Shown piece after piece: positions 1-6,829 of a stretch of 15,789 nucleotides of DNA. Origin of the DNA: Pseudomonadota bacterium. GTDB lineage: Bacteria > Pseudomonadota > Alphaproteobacteria > Rhizobiales > Afifellaceae. The notes under the pieces were generated by a model. That model worked only from the letters and a program-made list of their open reading frames with translations, was not told the DNA's origin and ran no database searches. Made by a program: the position numbers and the translations under genes. The stretch covers positions 1-15,789 of the forward strand of contig JAEZEK010000333.1 of NCBI GenBank assembly GCA_023417735.1, in the 5' to 3' direction. Each line of letters begins with the position of its first letter. The stretch's first letter is position 1.

Positions 1-1328
<1,328 letters not shown>

Positions 1329-1351
1329 TGCTCTCGCCTCTTGGTTCGGAG

Positions 1352-1822
1352 TTACCAGCGGTAATGCGAGAAGGCGCGGTTCGCGTCGGCCATCCGATGC
1401 GTGTCTTCGCGCTTCTTCACGGCATTGCCGCGATTGTTGGCCGCATCGAGGAGCTCGCCGGAAAGGCGCTCAACCATCGTGCGCTCGTTGCGGGCCCGCG
1501 CCGCCGTGATCAGCCAGCGGATCGCCAGCGCCTGCCGGCGCTCCATGCGGACCTCGACCGGCACCTGATAGGTGGCGCCGCCCACCCGCCGCGACCGGAC
1601 CTCGATCTGCGGCATGACGTTCTCGAGCGCCTGGTGGAACGCGCCGACAGGGTCCTGCCGGGTCTTGCGCTCGATCTCGCCGAGCGCCCCGTAGACGATC
1701 GCCTCGGCAGCGGACTTCTTACCGGCATGCATGACCGAGTTCATGAACTTCGAGATCACGGTGTCCCCGTACTTCGGGTCCGGGATGATCTCGCGCTTCT
1801 CGGCACGGTGACGTCGCGACAT
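1352..1822 (-). CDS. rpsG: 30S ribosomal protein S7
   Basis: S7 is a primary 16S rRNA binding protein that nucleates assembly of the 30S head and contacts the E site. The protein has 156 residues, the usual length in bacteria. It begins [10 protein letters not shown] and contains the family signature [17 protein letters not shown] and the conserved [11 protein letters not shown] and [15 protein letters not shown] segments. The ATG has an AAGGAAG ribosome binding site about 9 nt upstream. It is the second gene of the str operon, 67 bp after rpsL and 23 bp before fusA. In E. coli, S7 represses its own operon by binding the rpsL-rpsG spacer; the spacer here contains a hairpin that could play that part (inference). 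Confidence 0.98.
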   Translation of the reverse strand: MSRRHRAEKREIIPDPKYGDTVISKFMNSVMHAGKKSAAEAIVYGALGEIERKTRQDPVGAFHQALENVMPQIEVRSRRVGGATYQVPVEVRMERRQALAIRWLITAARARNERTMVERLSGELLDAANNRGNAVKKREDTHRMADANRAFSHYRW

Positions 1823-1856
1823 GAACGGCTTCCTTGAACCTACGAATTCTCAACGG

Positions 1857-1888
1857 CGGCCGGCACGATCGCGCCGGCAACCCGGCCG
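1857..1888 (-). promoter_or_regulatory. Hairpin in the rpsL-rpsG intercistronic spacer
   Basis: Just after the rpsL stop codon, 7-bp perfect arms (CGGCCGG at 1857-1863 and CCGGCCG at 1882-1888) enclose an 18-nt loop. The loop sequence allows further alternative GCCGGC pairing. No run of T follows, so it is not a classical terminator. By position it could be the S7 translational-repression site known from the E. coli str operon, or an mRNA-stability element. The function is inferred from position only. Confidence 0.4.
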
Positions 1889-1889
1889 A

Positions 1890-2261
1890 TCACTTCGGCC
1901 GCTTGGCGCCATACTTGGAGCGGCGCTGGCGCCGGTCCTTCACGCCCTGGGTGTCGAGCACGCCACGCAGGATGTGGTAGCGCACGCCCGGGAGATCCTT
2001 CACGCGGCCGCCCCGGATCATGACGACCGAGTGCTCCTGCAGATTGTGGCCCTCGCCCGGAATGTAGCCGATGACCTCGTAGCCGTTCGTCAGGCGCACC
2101 TTCGCGACCTTGCGCAGGGCCGAGTTCGGCTTCTTCGGGGTCGTCGTGTAGACGCGCGTGCAAACGCCACGCTTCTGGGGGTTCGCGCCGAGCGCGGGCA
2201 CCTTGTTGCGCCGCGGCTTGTCGTTCCGCGGCTTGCGGATCAGCTGGTTGATCGTCGGCAT
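1890..2261 (-). CDS. rpsL: 30S ribosomal protein S12
   Basis: S12 sits at the decoding centre of the small subunit and controls translational accuracy. The protein has 123 residues, starts [10 protein letters not shown] and ends YGAKRPK, as is typical of the family. A 12-codon in-frame extension upstream was discarded because MPTINQL is the universal N-terminus. The streptomycin-relevant lysines are wild type: Lys43 in [10 protein letters not shown] and Lys88 in GGRVKDLPG, so no rpsL-type resistance is predicted. Asp89 is the residue methylthiolated by RimO in other bacteria. It is the first gene of the str operon; a promoter lies at 2482-2510 and a structured leader separates the two. Confidence 0.98.
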   Translation of the reverse strand: MPTINQLIRKPRNDKPRRNKVPALGANPQKRGVCTRVYTTTPKKPNSALRKVAKVRLTNGYEVIGYIPGEGHNLQEHSVVMIRGGRVKDLPGVRYHILRGVLDTQGVKDRRQRRSKYGAKRPK

Positions 2262-2475
2262 CTGTCGTTCCGGCCTCGGGGCGTTCGCCCGCTGCAATAC
2301 GTAGAGAATCGCACCGTCCGCGTTGACGCGGCGGTGCAGCGGGACAGAGGATCACGGATCGCTCCGCGATCATGGCTTGCGTGTTTCGTGTCGGACCCAG
2401 GCAGCGTCTAAGTCGACTGGGTTTCACGCTTTGGACGCGCGAAACCGGGCTTCGGCTTACCGCCTGCCCGCGGGT
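2262..2475 (-). promoter_or_regulatory. Structured 5' leader of the str operon
   Basis: If transcription starts about 7 nt after the -10 box at 2482, the rpsL leader is about 210 nt, long for a ribosomal operon. The strongest structure is at 2311-2337, some 50 nt before the rpsL ATG: 6+6 bp arms (GCACCG/CGGTGC and CCGCGT/ACGCGG) with one bulged base and a 2-nt loop. A second small hairpin, GATCGC-TCC-GCGATC, is at 2357-2371. Neither is followed by a T run. These may serve attenuation, ribosomal-protein feedback or mRNA stability; I recognise no named leader family. Confidence 0.5.
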
Positions 2476-2481
2476 GGCCTT

Positions 2482-2510
2482 CATCTAGACGCTGGGCCCT
2501 GGTGCGTCAA
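2482..2510 (-). promoter_or_regulatory. Sigma-70-type promoter of the str operon
   Basis: On the minus strand, a -35 box TTGACG (2505-2510) and a -10 box TAGATG (2482-2487) are separated by exactly 17 bp. TTGACG matches the alphaproteobacterial housekeeping -35 well. The site lies about 220 bp upstream of rpsL, in the right direction, with no gene between. It is predicted from sequence only. Confidence 0.65.
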
Positions 2511-2574
2511 CCCCGAAGTTGACGGAACTCGCCGGGGACCGCGGTGTGACCGGCGCCCGGCGCTAAGCCCGCCC

Positions 2575-2664
2575 TCAGAGGAGGTAGGGCACCGCGGCGA
2601 GAGCGGCGTAGCCCGCCGTCAGGCCGAAGAACAGGATGGTACGCCAGATGAGACCGATACGCAT
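2575..2664 (-). CDS. Possible 29-residue single-pass membrane protein
   Basis: An ATG-to-TGA frame of 29 codons encodes a short basic N-terminus (MRIGLIWR), then a continuous hydrophobic stretch (about residues 8-29: TILFFGLTAGYAALAAVPYLL). This is the profile of a small inner-membrane protein. Most codons end in G or C, as in the neighbouring genes. The weak point is the start: no clear Shine-Dalgarno precedes the ATG. It lies 64 bp upstream of the str promoter and 280 bp after the 79-residue gene, on the same strand. No family is recognised. Confidence 0.45.
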   Translation of the reverse strand: MRIGLIWRTILFFGLTAGYAALAAVPYLL

Positions 2665-2944
2665 GTCATGGGATCCAGGAGGTTCGACCGATCGTCAGGC
2701 GAAGGGGCGAGAACCGGTGCGACCCGCGCTCGATCCTGCGGGGCCCTGCCGGCTTCGATCCGTTGCTGGGAGATCGCTCCAATCGCGGCGCTAGTTAGAG
2801 AGTGTGCTTCGTGCGCACAATCGCCCGGATTTGGTTTCCAATTCGTTTTCGCCGCTGTTGCCGTTGCGCAACGGGCGTGCCGGGGACCCGGTGCGGATAC
2901 CCTTCCCCGTTACGCCGCGCGGGTCAACGCGACGGGACGCGCCT
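2665..2944. other. Intergenic region without recognisable gene
   Basis: This 280-bp stretch separates the 79-codon gene from the 29-codon frame. It contains a perfect 14-bp palindrome at 2861-2874 (CCGTTGCGCAACGG), which could be a short hairpin or a binding site. It also has a more AT-rich patch at about 2828-2850. An open frame on the plus strand spans it, but its translation looks like no protein and has no ribosome binding site. A promoter for the 29-codon frame would be expected here, but I cannot point to one with confidence. Confidence 0.4.
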
Positions 2945-3184
2945 TCACGTGAAGAGCAGGCCATTGCCAAGTTCGAGGACGTAGACCCTGTTCGTCAGCG
3001 CCTTCACCTGGTTCAGGCGCGCTCGGACGCAACGGGCATCCTCCCGCCGCAGGTAGAGGATGCTTTCGCCATCCCGATGGACCGGGAAGCCCTCTGCCGC
3101 AACCGCTTCGGCCTCGCATCGCTTCAGCTCGGCCAGCACGTCCGTGTCGGCCGGCGTGCTGACAATGCAGAGGCGGTAGTTCAT
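2945..3184 (-). CDS. Hypothetical protein, 79 residues
   Basis: This is a small cytosolic protein of unknown function, starting MNYRLCIVST and ending ELGNGLLFT. The pattern suggests a compact alpha/beta fold: strand (YRLCIVST), helix rich in Ala/Glu (DVLAELKRCEAEAVAAEG), strand (ILYLRR), helix (DARCVRARLNQVKAL) and strand (RVYVLEL). No signal peptide or membrane segment is seen. The ATG was chosen because an AAGGGAG ribosome binding site lies about 9 nt upstream. The frame stays open far upstream, but that part is Arg/Pro/Gly-rich low-information sequence. The gene appears to stand alone. No domain family is recognised. Confidence 0.7.
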   Translation of the reverse strand: MNYRLCIVSTPADTDVLAELKRCEAEAVAAEGFPVHRDGESILYLRREDARCVRARLNQVKALTNRVYVLELGNGLLFT

Positions 3185-3619
3185 TGCGGTCCACTCCCTT
3201 CCCGGGCGACCGGACGATACCGCGGTCGCGCCGTCATCGGCTACCCGGCTGTAGCCGTTCACCCTGCGGGCCCGCCGTTCTTCCTTCACGGGAGGAGGGA
3301 GCCACGTCCGCAAGGAAGGCCGGACCAGGGCCCGGGCCCACCTGCCCTCTTTCGCGCCCGGAGCCGCCGAAGGCGCAGAGAAGCCGGGAGGCAGGCGGTC
3401 GTGCCGGCCGGAGGGTTGAATCCCGGATCGCCGGGAGGAGAGAGGCGCCCGAGCGACGGGTGGACCGCCTGCGCGCGTGGCGGTGAGGATGGAGTCCTCC
3501 TCCTGTCGGCGCGCATCGGCGATGTTCCGGCCTTTCGCCACTCTGGCCATGCCCTGCAACGATGCTCGCGGCAACGTGGGCAGACTTCCGGGTCGGAGTG
3601 CGCAGCCAACGCACCGAGA
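3185..3619. other. Intergenic region after the broken dehydratase gene
   Basis: No convincing gene is seen in this ~430-bp stretch. Open frames on both strands give Arg/Pro-rich translations without conserved features. Next to the 79-codon gene are two hairpins: 3206-3229 (GCGACCG/CGGTCGC, 7-bp arms) and 3239-3256 (GGCTAC/GTAGCC, 6-bp arms). Both would lie in that gene's leader if it is transcribed from here. The right end is where the dehydratase gene loses its family resemblance, so this stretch probably replaced, or was joined to, the missing part of that gene. No insertion-sequence ends were found. Confidence 0.5.
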
Positions 3620-4019
3620 GTGAACAGGAGACCAGCGTGCCGGTCCGGCCCTCCTTCGGCTGGATGTCCGCGACCCGCCCGATCCGGGTGGCGGGTTCGC
3701 CGATGCGGAGCGGACGGAGGAAGCGGGTGCGCGCGCCCGCGAACATGCGGCGGGGCAGCGGCACGTCCGGCATGAAGCCGCCGCGCCGCACGTGGCCGTC
3801 GGCCGCCAGTTCCGAATGGCGGTGGACCGGGATCGTGTAGAGCCAGTGCGCGAGCGGGGGGATGGGGCTGCCCGGCCGCGGCGGCGGGTCGTCGTGGTCG
3901 AGCGTCGCGGCCAGCATCCGCACGGGCGTGGCGCCGATCACCTCCTCGACGCGCTCCTCGCGGCCGATCCAGTCGCGAAGCCGGGCGATGTCGATCTCGC
4001 TCTCGCCGGAGGGCGCCAC
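3620..4019 (-). pseudogene. FAS1/MaoC-like acyl-CoA dehydratase, N-terminal remnant
   Basis: The first ~133 codons resemble the N-terminal hot-dog domain of FAS1-like or mesaconyl-C4-CoA-hydratase-type enzymes, which are about 280 residues long. Recognisable parts are IDIARLRDWIGREERVEEVI (about 9-28), the substrate-tunnel segment DGHVRRGGFMPDVPLPRRMFAG (about 74-95) and EGRTGTLVS (about 123-131). After that the resemblance ends abruptly. The frame runs on to 3234 as Arg/Pro-rich sequence, and no other frame continues the family. The catalytic C-terminal half is absent, so the product should be inactive. A GTG start is placed 2 nt after the pcaC stop codon (TGACCGTG), implying translational coupling in the ancestral operon. 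Such enzymes hydrate or dehydrate short-chain CoA esters. Confidence 0.7.
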
Positions 4020-4021
4020 GG

Positions 4022-4429
4022 TCAGGCCGAGCCGCGGTTGATCTCGACGCCGCTCTCGGTCAGCTCGGCGATCACCTTGTCGAGATGATGATAGGCCGTG
4101 TTCGTCACCGGCAGGCCGCAATAGATGGCCTGTTGCAGCATGATCTCCTTGATGTCGTCGAGCGACATGCCATCGGTTAGCGCGGCGCGGAGATGCATCG
4201 CGAACTCCTCCCAGCGGCCGATCGCCATCATCGTGCCGAGCACCAGGATGCGCCGGGTGCGATGGTCGAACTGGGGGCGGGTCCAGACCTCGCCCCAGCC
4301 GTAGCGCGTGAGCAGGTCCTGGAACTCGCGGTTGAGATCGGTCGTGCGGGCGATCGCGCGATCGACGTGGGCGTCACCCAGGATCTTCCGGCGAACCGCC
4401 ATGCCGGCTTCATACTTGTCGTCGCTCAA
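4022..4429 (-). CDS. pcaC: 4-carboxymuconolactone decarboxylase (PcaC family)
   Basis: PcaC converts gamma-carboxymuconolactone to beta-ketoadipate enol-lactone in protocatechuate breakdown, in the cytoplasm. The 135-residue protein follows the family almost end to end: KYEAGMAVRRKILGDAHVDR, the WGEVWTRP segment, EEFAMHLRAAL with the conserved His, and DIKEIMLQQAIYCGLPVTN. A TTG start at 4429 is preferred because GGAGGGAG lies 6 nt upstream; an ATG nine codons further in is the alternative. It sits 37 bp after the BKACE remnant and is coupled to the dehydratase remnant. It is the only enzyme gene of this cluster that is complete. Without its pathway partners it may act on another substrate, as many members of this family do, or be a survivor of decay. 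Confidence 0.85.
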   Translation of the reverse strand: MSDDKYEAGMAVRRKILGDAHVDRAIARTTDLNREFQDLLTRYGWGEVWTRPQFDHRTRRILVLGTMMAIGRWEEFAMHLRAALTDGMSLDDIKEIMLQQAIYCGLPVTNTAYHHLDKVIAELTESGVEINRGSA

Positions 4430-4466
4430 GTCGGACTCCCTCCGTTCGATGTCCCTCGGCCGGACG

Positions 4467-4646
4467 TCATGCCGGCGGCAGTGCGAGGAGCGCCCGCGTC
4501 TCCGCAACGCTCGCGACGTGCCTGCCGTGCGCCCCGATCAGATCCGCGACGCGCGCGACCAGTTCCGCGTTGCTCGCGGCGAGCCGCTCGGCGTCGAAGC
4601 GGATGTTGTCCTCGAGGCCCGTCCGGCAATGGCCGCCGAGTTCGAG
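4467..4646 (-). pseudogene. Beta-keto acid cleavage enzyme (BKACE, DUF849), C-terminal remnant
   Basis: The last ~59 codons of a BKACE-family gene are preserved up to a TGA stop. The family's C-terminal motif is clear: LELGGHCRTGLEDNIRF, then the helix ASNAELVARVADLIGAHGR and VASVAETRALLAL. BKACE enzymes condense a beta-keto acid with acetyl-CoA to give acetoacetate and a new CoA ester, and are normally about 270-310 residues. The whole barrel with the Zn-binding and catalytic residues is missing. Upstream, this frame overlaps the C-terminal tail of the IclR gene in another frame. This points to a deletion that joined the 3' end of iclR to the 3' end of this gene. Confidence 0.8.
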
Positions 4647-5470
4647 GCACCACCTGTGACGTTCCAAGACGCGATCCGAGGCGCGCGGGCCTTGATTCGG
4701 GCGGATAGTGCGCACACTTCGTTCGCCTCGGCGAGGCGCCCGGCCGCCCTTTCGAGCACGGCAATGCTCCGGCGCAGGCCTTCCGCGCCGGAAGCGCGGG
4801 CGAAGCGCGACGCGTTGAGGGCGGCGATGACGCGGCCGGACTTCAGCCGCACGGGCACGGCGGCGGCCTGGAGCCCCTCCTCCAGTTCACCCGCAACGAC
4901 GACATGGCCGTCGCGGCGCACGTCCTCGATGCGCTCCCGCAACACGGCCGGATCGGTGACCATAGAGGGGGTGAACGCTTCGGGCCGGACCCGCGCGAGG
5001 TAATCCTCCAGCTCGTGATCGGGAAGCGGCGCCAGGAGCACGCGCCCCATCGAGACCGCATAGGCTGGGAAGCGCGTGCCGACACCGGCGGTGAGCTGCA
5101 CGAACCGCTTGGCGGAGAAGTTCGCGACATAGAGCACGTCGTCCCCCTCCAGAACGCCGAGCGAGGCGCTGTCGCCGACCTCCGCCACCACGTCGCGCAG
5201 AATCGGCTGGATCAGCTCCTCCACCCGCACCGACGCGAGGAAGCCCGATCCGAGCTCCACCACCTTCGGCCGGAGCATGAAGAGCCGGCCGCTCGACCCG
5301 ACATATCCCAGCTGCTCGAGGGTGAAGAGGCAGCGCCGCGCGGTGGCGGGACTGAGGCCCGCGCGTGCCGCCACCTGGCTCAACGTCAGCTGCGGGTGAT
5401 CGCGGTCGAACGCCCGGATGACCGAGAGCCCCCTGGCGAGCGCGGTGACGACGTCGCGGCTGTCTTGCAA
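4538..5470 (-). CDS. IclR-family regulator (PcaR/PobR type) with aberrant C-terminal tail
   Basis: This is a transcription factor of the IclR group that controls aromatic-acid catabolism. Residues ~6-65 form the winged helix (ALARGLSVIRAFD, LTLSQVAARAGLSPATARRCLFTLEQLGYV). Residues ~75-250 form the effector domain (RFPAYAVSMGRVLLAPLPDHEL, and ELEEGLQAAAVPVR near the end). Relatives stop near residue 250-260. Here the frame continues to 310 through Arg/Ser/Ala-rich sequence that is out of frame with the BKACE remnant, so the tail is probably a by-product of deletion. A TTG start is used because AAAGGGGC precedes it at good spacing and no ATG fits. It probably once controlled the adjacent pcaC/BKACE/dehydratase operon. 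Whether the extended protein still folds is unknown. Confidence 0.85.
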   Translation of the reverse strand: MQDSRDVVTALARGLSVIRAFDRDHPQLTLSQVAARAGLSPATARRCLFTLEQLGYVGSSGRLFMLRPKVVELGSGFLASVRVEELIQPILRDVVAEVGDSASLGVLEGDDVLYVANFSAKRFVQLTAGVGTRFPAYAVSMGRVLLAPLPDHELEDYLARVRPEAFTPSMVTDPAVLRERIEDVRRDGHVVVAGELEEGLQAAAVPVRLKSGRVIAALNASRFARASGAEGLRRSIAVLERAAGRLAEANEVCALSARIKARAPRIASWNVTGGASNSAAIAGRASRTTSASTPSGSPRATRNWSRASRI

Positions 5471-5705
5471 GCGCTGCCCCTTTGTCCCGTCCCGTCGATC
5501 GACCTCGCACGCGCCGAACCTGAGCGGCGCAAGACGGTCGGATCGTCGGGCTTGCGAGGCGCCGGGCTCGGCATCTCGAGACTGTAGCGTGCGTCGGTGG
5601 GTACCGGTACCGCCGCGCCCATTGCGGCCACGCCAATGCGCCGGGTTCTCTCCCGGCTGAGAACAGCCGGGCGGCCGGGTCCCCGCAGCGATCTCGAAAG
5701 CGATG
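5471..5705. other. Intergenic region upstream of the IclR gene
   Basis: This 235-bp region between tRNA-Ser and the IclR gene must hold the regulator's promoter, but I see no clear -35/-10 pair. It contains a perfect 12-bp palindrome at 5600-5611 (GGTACCGGTACC, a double GGTACC), about 130 bp upstream of the TTG, which could be an operator. It also contains the hairpin after the tRNA, listed separately. Confidence 0.4.
5652..5671 (-). terminator. Hairpin downstream of tRNA-Ser, possible terminator
   Basis: Perfect 8-bp arms (CCCGGCTG at 5652-5659 and CAGCCGGG at 5664-5671) close a 4-nt loop, about 35 nt past the tRNA 3' end in the direction of transcription. No T run follows, so intrinsic termination is uncertain. 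It may only be a 3' processing or stability hairpin. Confidence 0.45.
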
Positions 5706-5797
5706 TGGCGGAGAGGATGGGATTCGAACCCACGAGACGGTTTTCGCCGTCTACTCCCTTAGCAGGGGAGCGCCTTCGACCACTCGGCCACCTCTCC
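5706..5797 (-). tRNA. tRNA-Ser (anticodon GCU)
   Basis: A complete class II tRNA. The acceptor stem GGAGAGG (5791-5797) pairs with CCTCTCC (5710-5716), followed by discriminator G and an encoded CCA (5706-5708). The D arm has GCCGAGTGGTCGAAGGC. The anticodon loop CTGCTAA, closed by CTCCC/GGGAG, gives anticodon GCT, which reads AGC and AGT. A long variable arm (GACGG/CCGTC) and the T loop GTTCGAATC identify it as serine. It stands alone and is transcribed towards the IclR gene. Confidence 0.97.
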
Positions 5798-5804
5798 GAG
5801 GCCG

Positions 5805-5833
5805 GATGTGGCCGCTTTTCCCGACCTAGTCAA
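5805..5833 (-). promoter_or_regulatory. Candidate promoter of tRNA-Ser
   Basis: On the minus strand, a -35 box TTGACT (5828-5833) lies 17 bp from CACATC (5805-5810), a poor -10 box. The -35 is a good match and the spacing to the tRNA 5' end (7 nt after the -10) is short but workable. The -10 assignment is uncertain. Confidence 0.4.
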
Positions 5834-6056
5834 CCGACGACCCTGCAATGGCGGGTGCAGCGGGGAACTGAAACCTCGGACCGGAGGGTTCGGGCAAAGG
5901 CACGATCTGCCGCACGATGAGGCGACTCGCGACGAATGCCTACGGCTCTACCGAGCTTTGGCGAAGTAGCTTCCACATCATTCAGAGGGCGCGACGGCGG
6001 TCGGGAGCACGGGCATGCGGTTGCCGAGCCGTGCCGCCTAAACTAGAGTGCCACGA

Positions 6057-6818
6057 ATGGATCAGTCTCTCGCGATAGCAGCAAACCCGCCTTTCTGGCT
6101 TGGGAGCGCAACGCCAGCCGTGCGAATCTGCGGCCACTCCCATCGCGGGGCTTACATCAAAGCTCTCGACGGTGCCGGCACGATCGCCGGTGTGCCGGCC
6201 GCCGTCCTTCACCAGGACATGGCGAAGGCAAGCGGGACTGGAGACGATTATTGGGCGAGTCTGCCCGGCATGGTCGATGAGACGCCGCTTGCGATTGTAT
6301 GGGCGGGCAATCAGCACAACTCCCATTTCTTGCTCGCACCCAAAGAGCCCTTTTACGTGTTCAACGGCCGGAACCCTGATCCGGACAATGCGCCGATAGT
6401 ACCGCGTGAGGCCGTCAAGGCGAAATTCGAGCCTCTGTACCGTCAGTTGGACGGTTGGATCAAAGATTTGCGGGGCCGCTGCCCGATTTTTCTTGTCGCA
6501 TCGCCTCCGCCGATGTCGAGATCCAAAGTTCGGGAGCATTTCCAGCGGTCAGGTCCCCTTCTGCGCATTGTCGTCGAGAATGGTCTCGATCCATCCGACC
6601 CGCCCATTGCGCCCGACTGGTTGCGCATCACTGCATGGGAACTCATGGCCGAGAAGGCGGCGGAAGTCGCTGACGATCTCGGCATCGGCTACATTCCAGT
6701 CCCGAGCACAGTCCAGGATGAGTCTGGCTGCCTACGAGACGAACTCGCGGCTGATGCCACTCACGCCAATGGCGAGTTCGGCATCATCATGATGAGAGAG
6801 ATCGCGACCCGGCTCTGA
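6057..6818 (+). CDS. SGNH-hydrolase-like protein paired with a GSCFA protein
   Basis: The 253-residue protein has no signal peptide or membrane segment. Its motifs fit the SGNH/GDSL-like fold in order: VRICGHSHRGAY near the N-terminus (nucleophile-type GHS, residues 26-28), AIVWAGNQHNSHF (80-91, in the place of the Gly/Asn oxyanion block), the IFLVASPPPM strand (144-153), and DATHANGEFG (233-242, with the Asp-x-x-His of the C-terminal block). This suggests an esterase or acyl-transfer enzyme, substrate unknown. The ATG at 6057 is taken as start; an in-frame GTG lies three codons upstream and neither has a strong ribosome binding site. The next gene follows after 11 bp, so the two form an operon. 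The sequence is less GC-rich than the flanking genes, hinting at acquisition. The function call is by motif only. Confidence 0.65.
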   Translation: MDQSLAIAANPPFWLGSATPAVRICGHSHRGAYIKALDGAGTIAGVPAAVLHQDMAKASGTGDDYWASLPGMVDETPLAIVWAGNQHNSHFLLAPKEPFYVFNGRNPDPDNAPIVPREAVKAKFEPLYRQLDGWIKDLRGRCPIFLVASPPPMSRSKVREHFQRSGPLLRIVVENGLDPSDPPIAPDWLRITAWELMAEKAAEVADDLGIGYIPVPSTVQDESGCLRDELAADATHANGEFGIIMMREIATRL

Positions 6819-6829
6819 TCGGAGTGTCC

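Noticed and set aside
1890..2261. Streptomycin-resistance substitutions in S12
   Set aside because: Lys43 and Lys88 are both wild type.
2323..2952. Plus-strand open frame of 209 codons between rpsL and the 79-codon gene
   Set aside because: It has no ribosome binding site, low-information composition, and overlaps the str promoter and the 29-codon frame.
2943..2954. Perfect 12-bp palindrome CTTCACGTGAAG at the end of the 79-codon gene
   Set aside because: It overlaps the stop codon, has no T run, and could arise by chance; no function can be argued.
5706..5797. tRNA-Ser as attachment site of a genomic island
   Set aside because: No integrase gene and no second copy of the tRNA 3' end were seen in the window. 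The SGNH/GSCFA pair lies on the 5' side of the tRNA, not the usual integration side.
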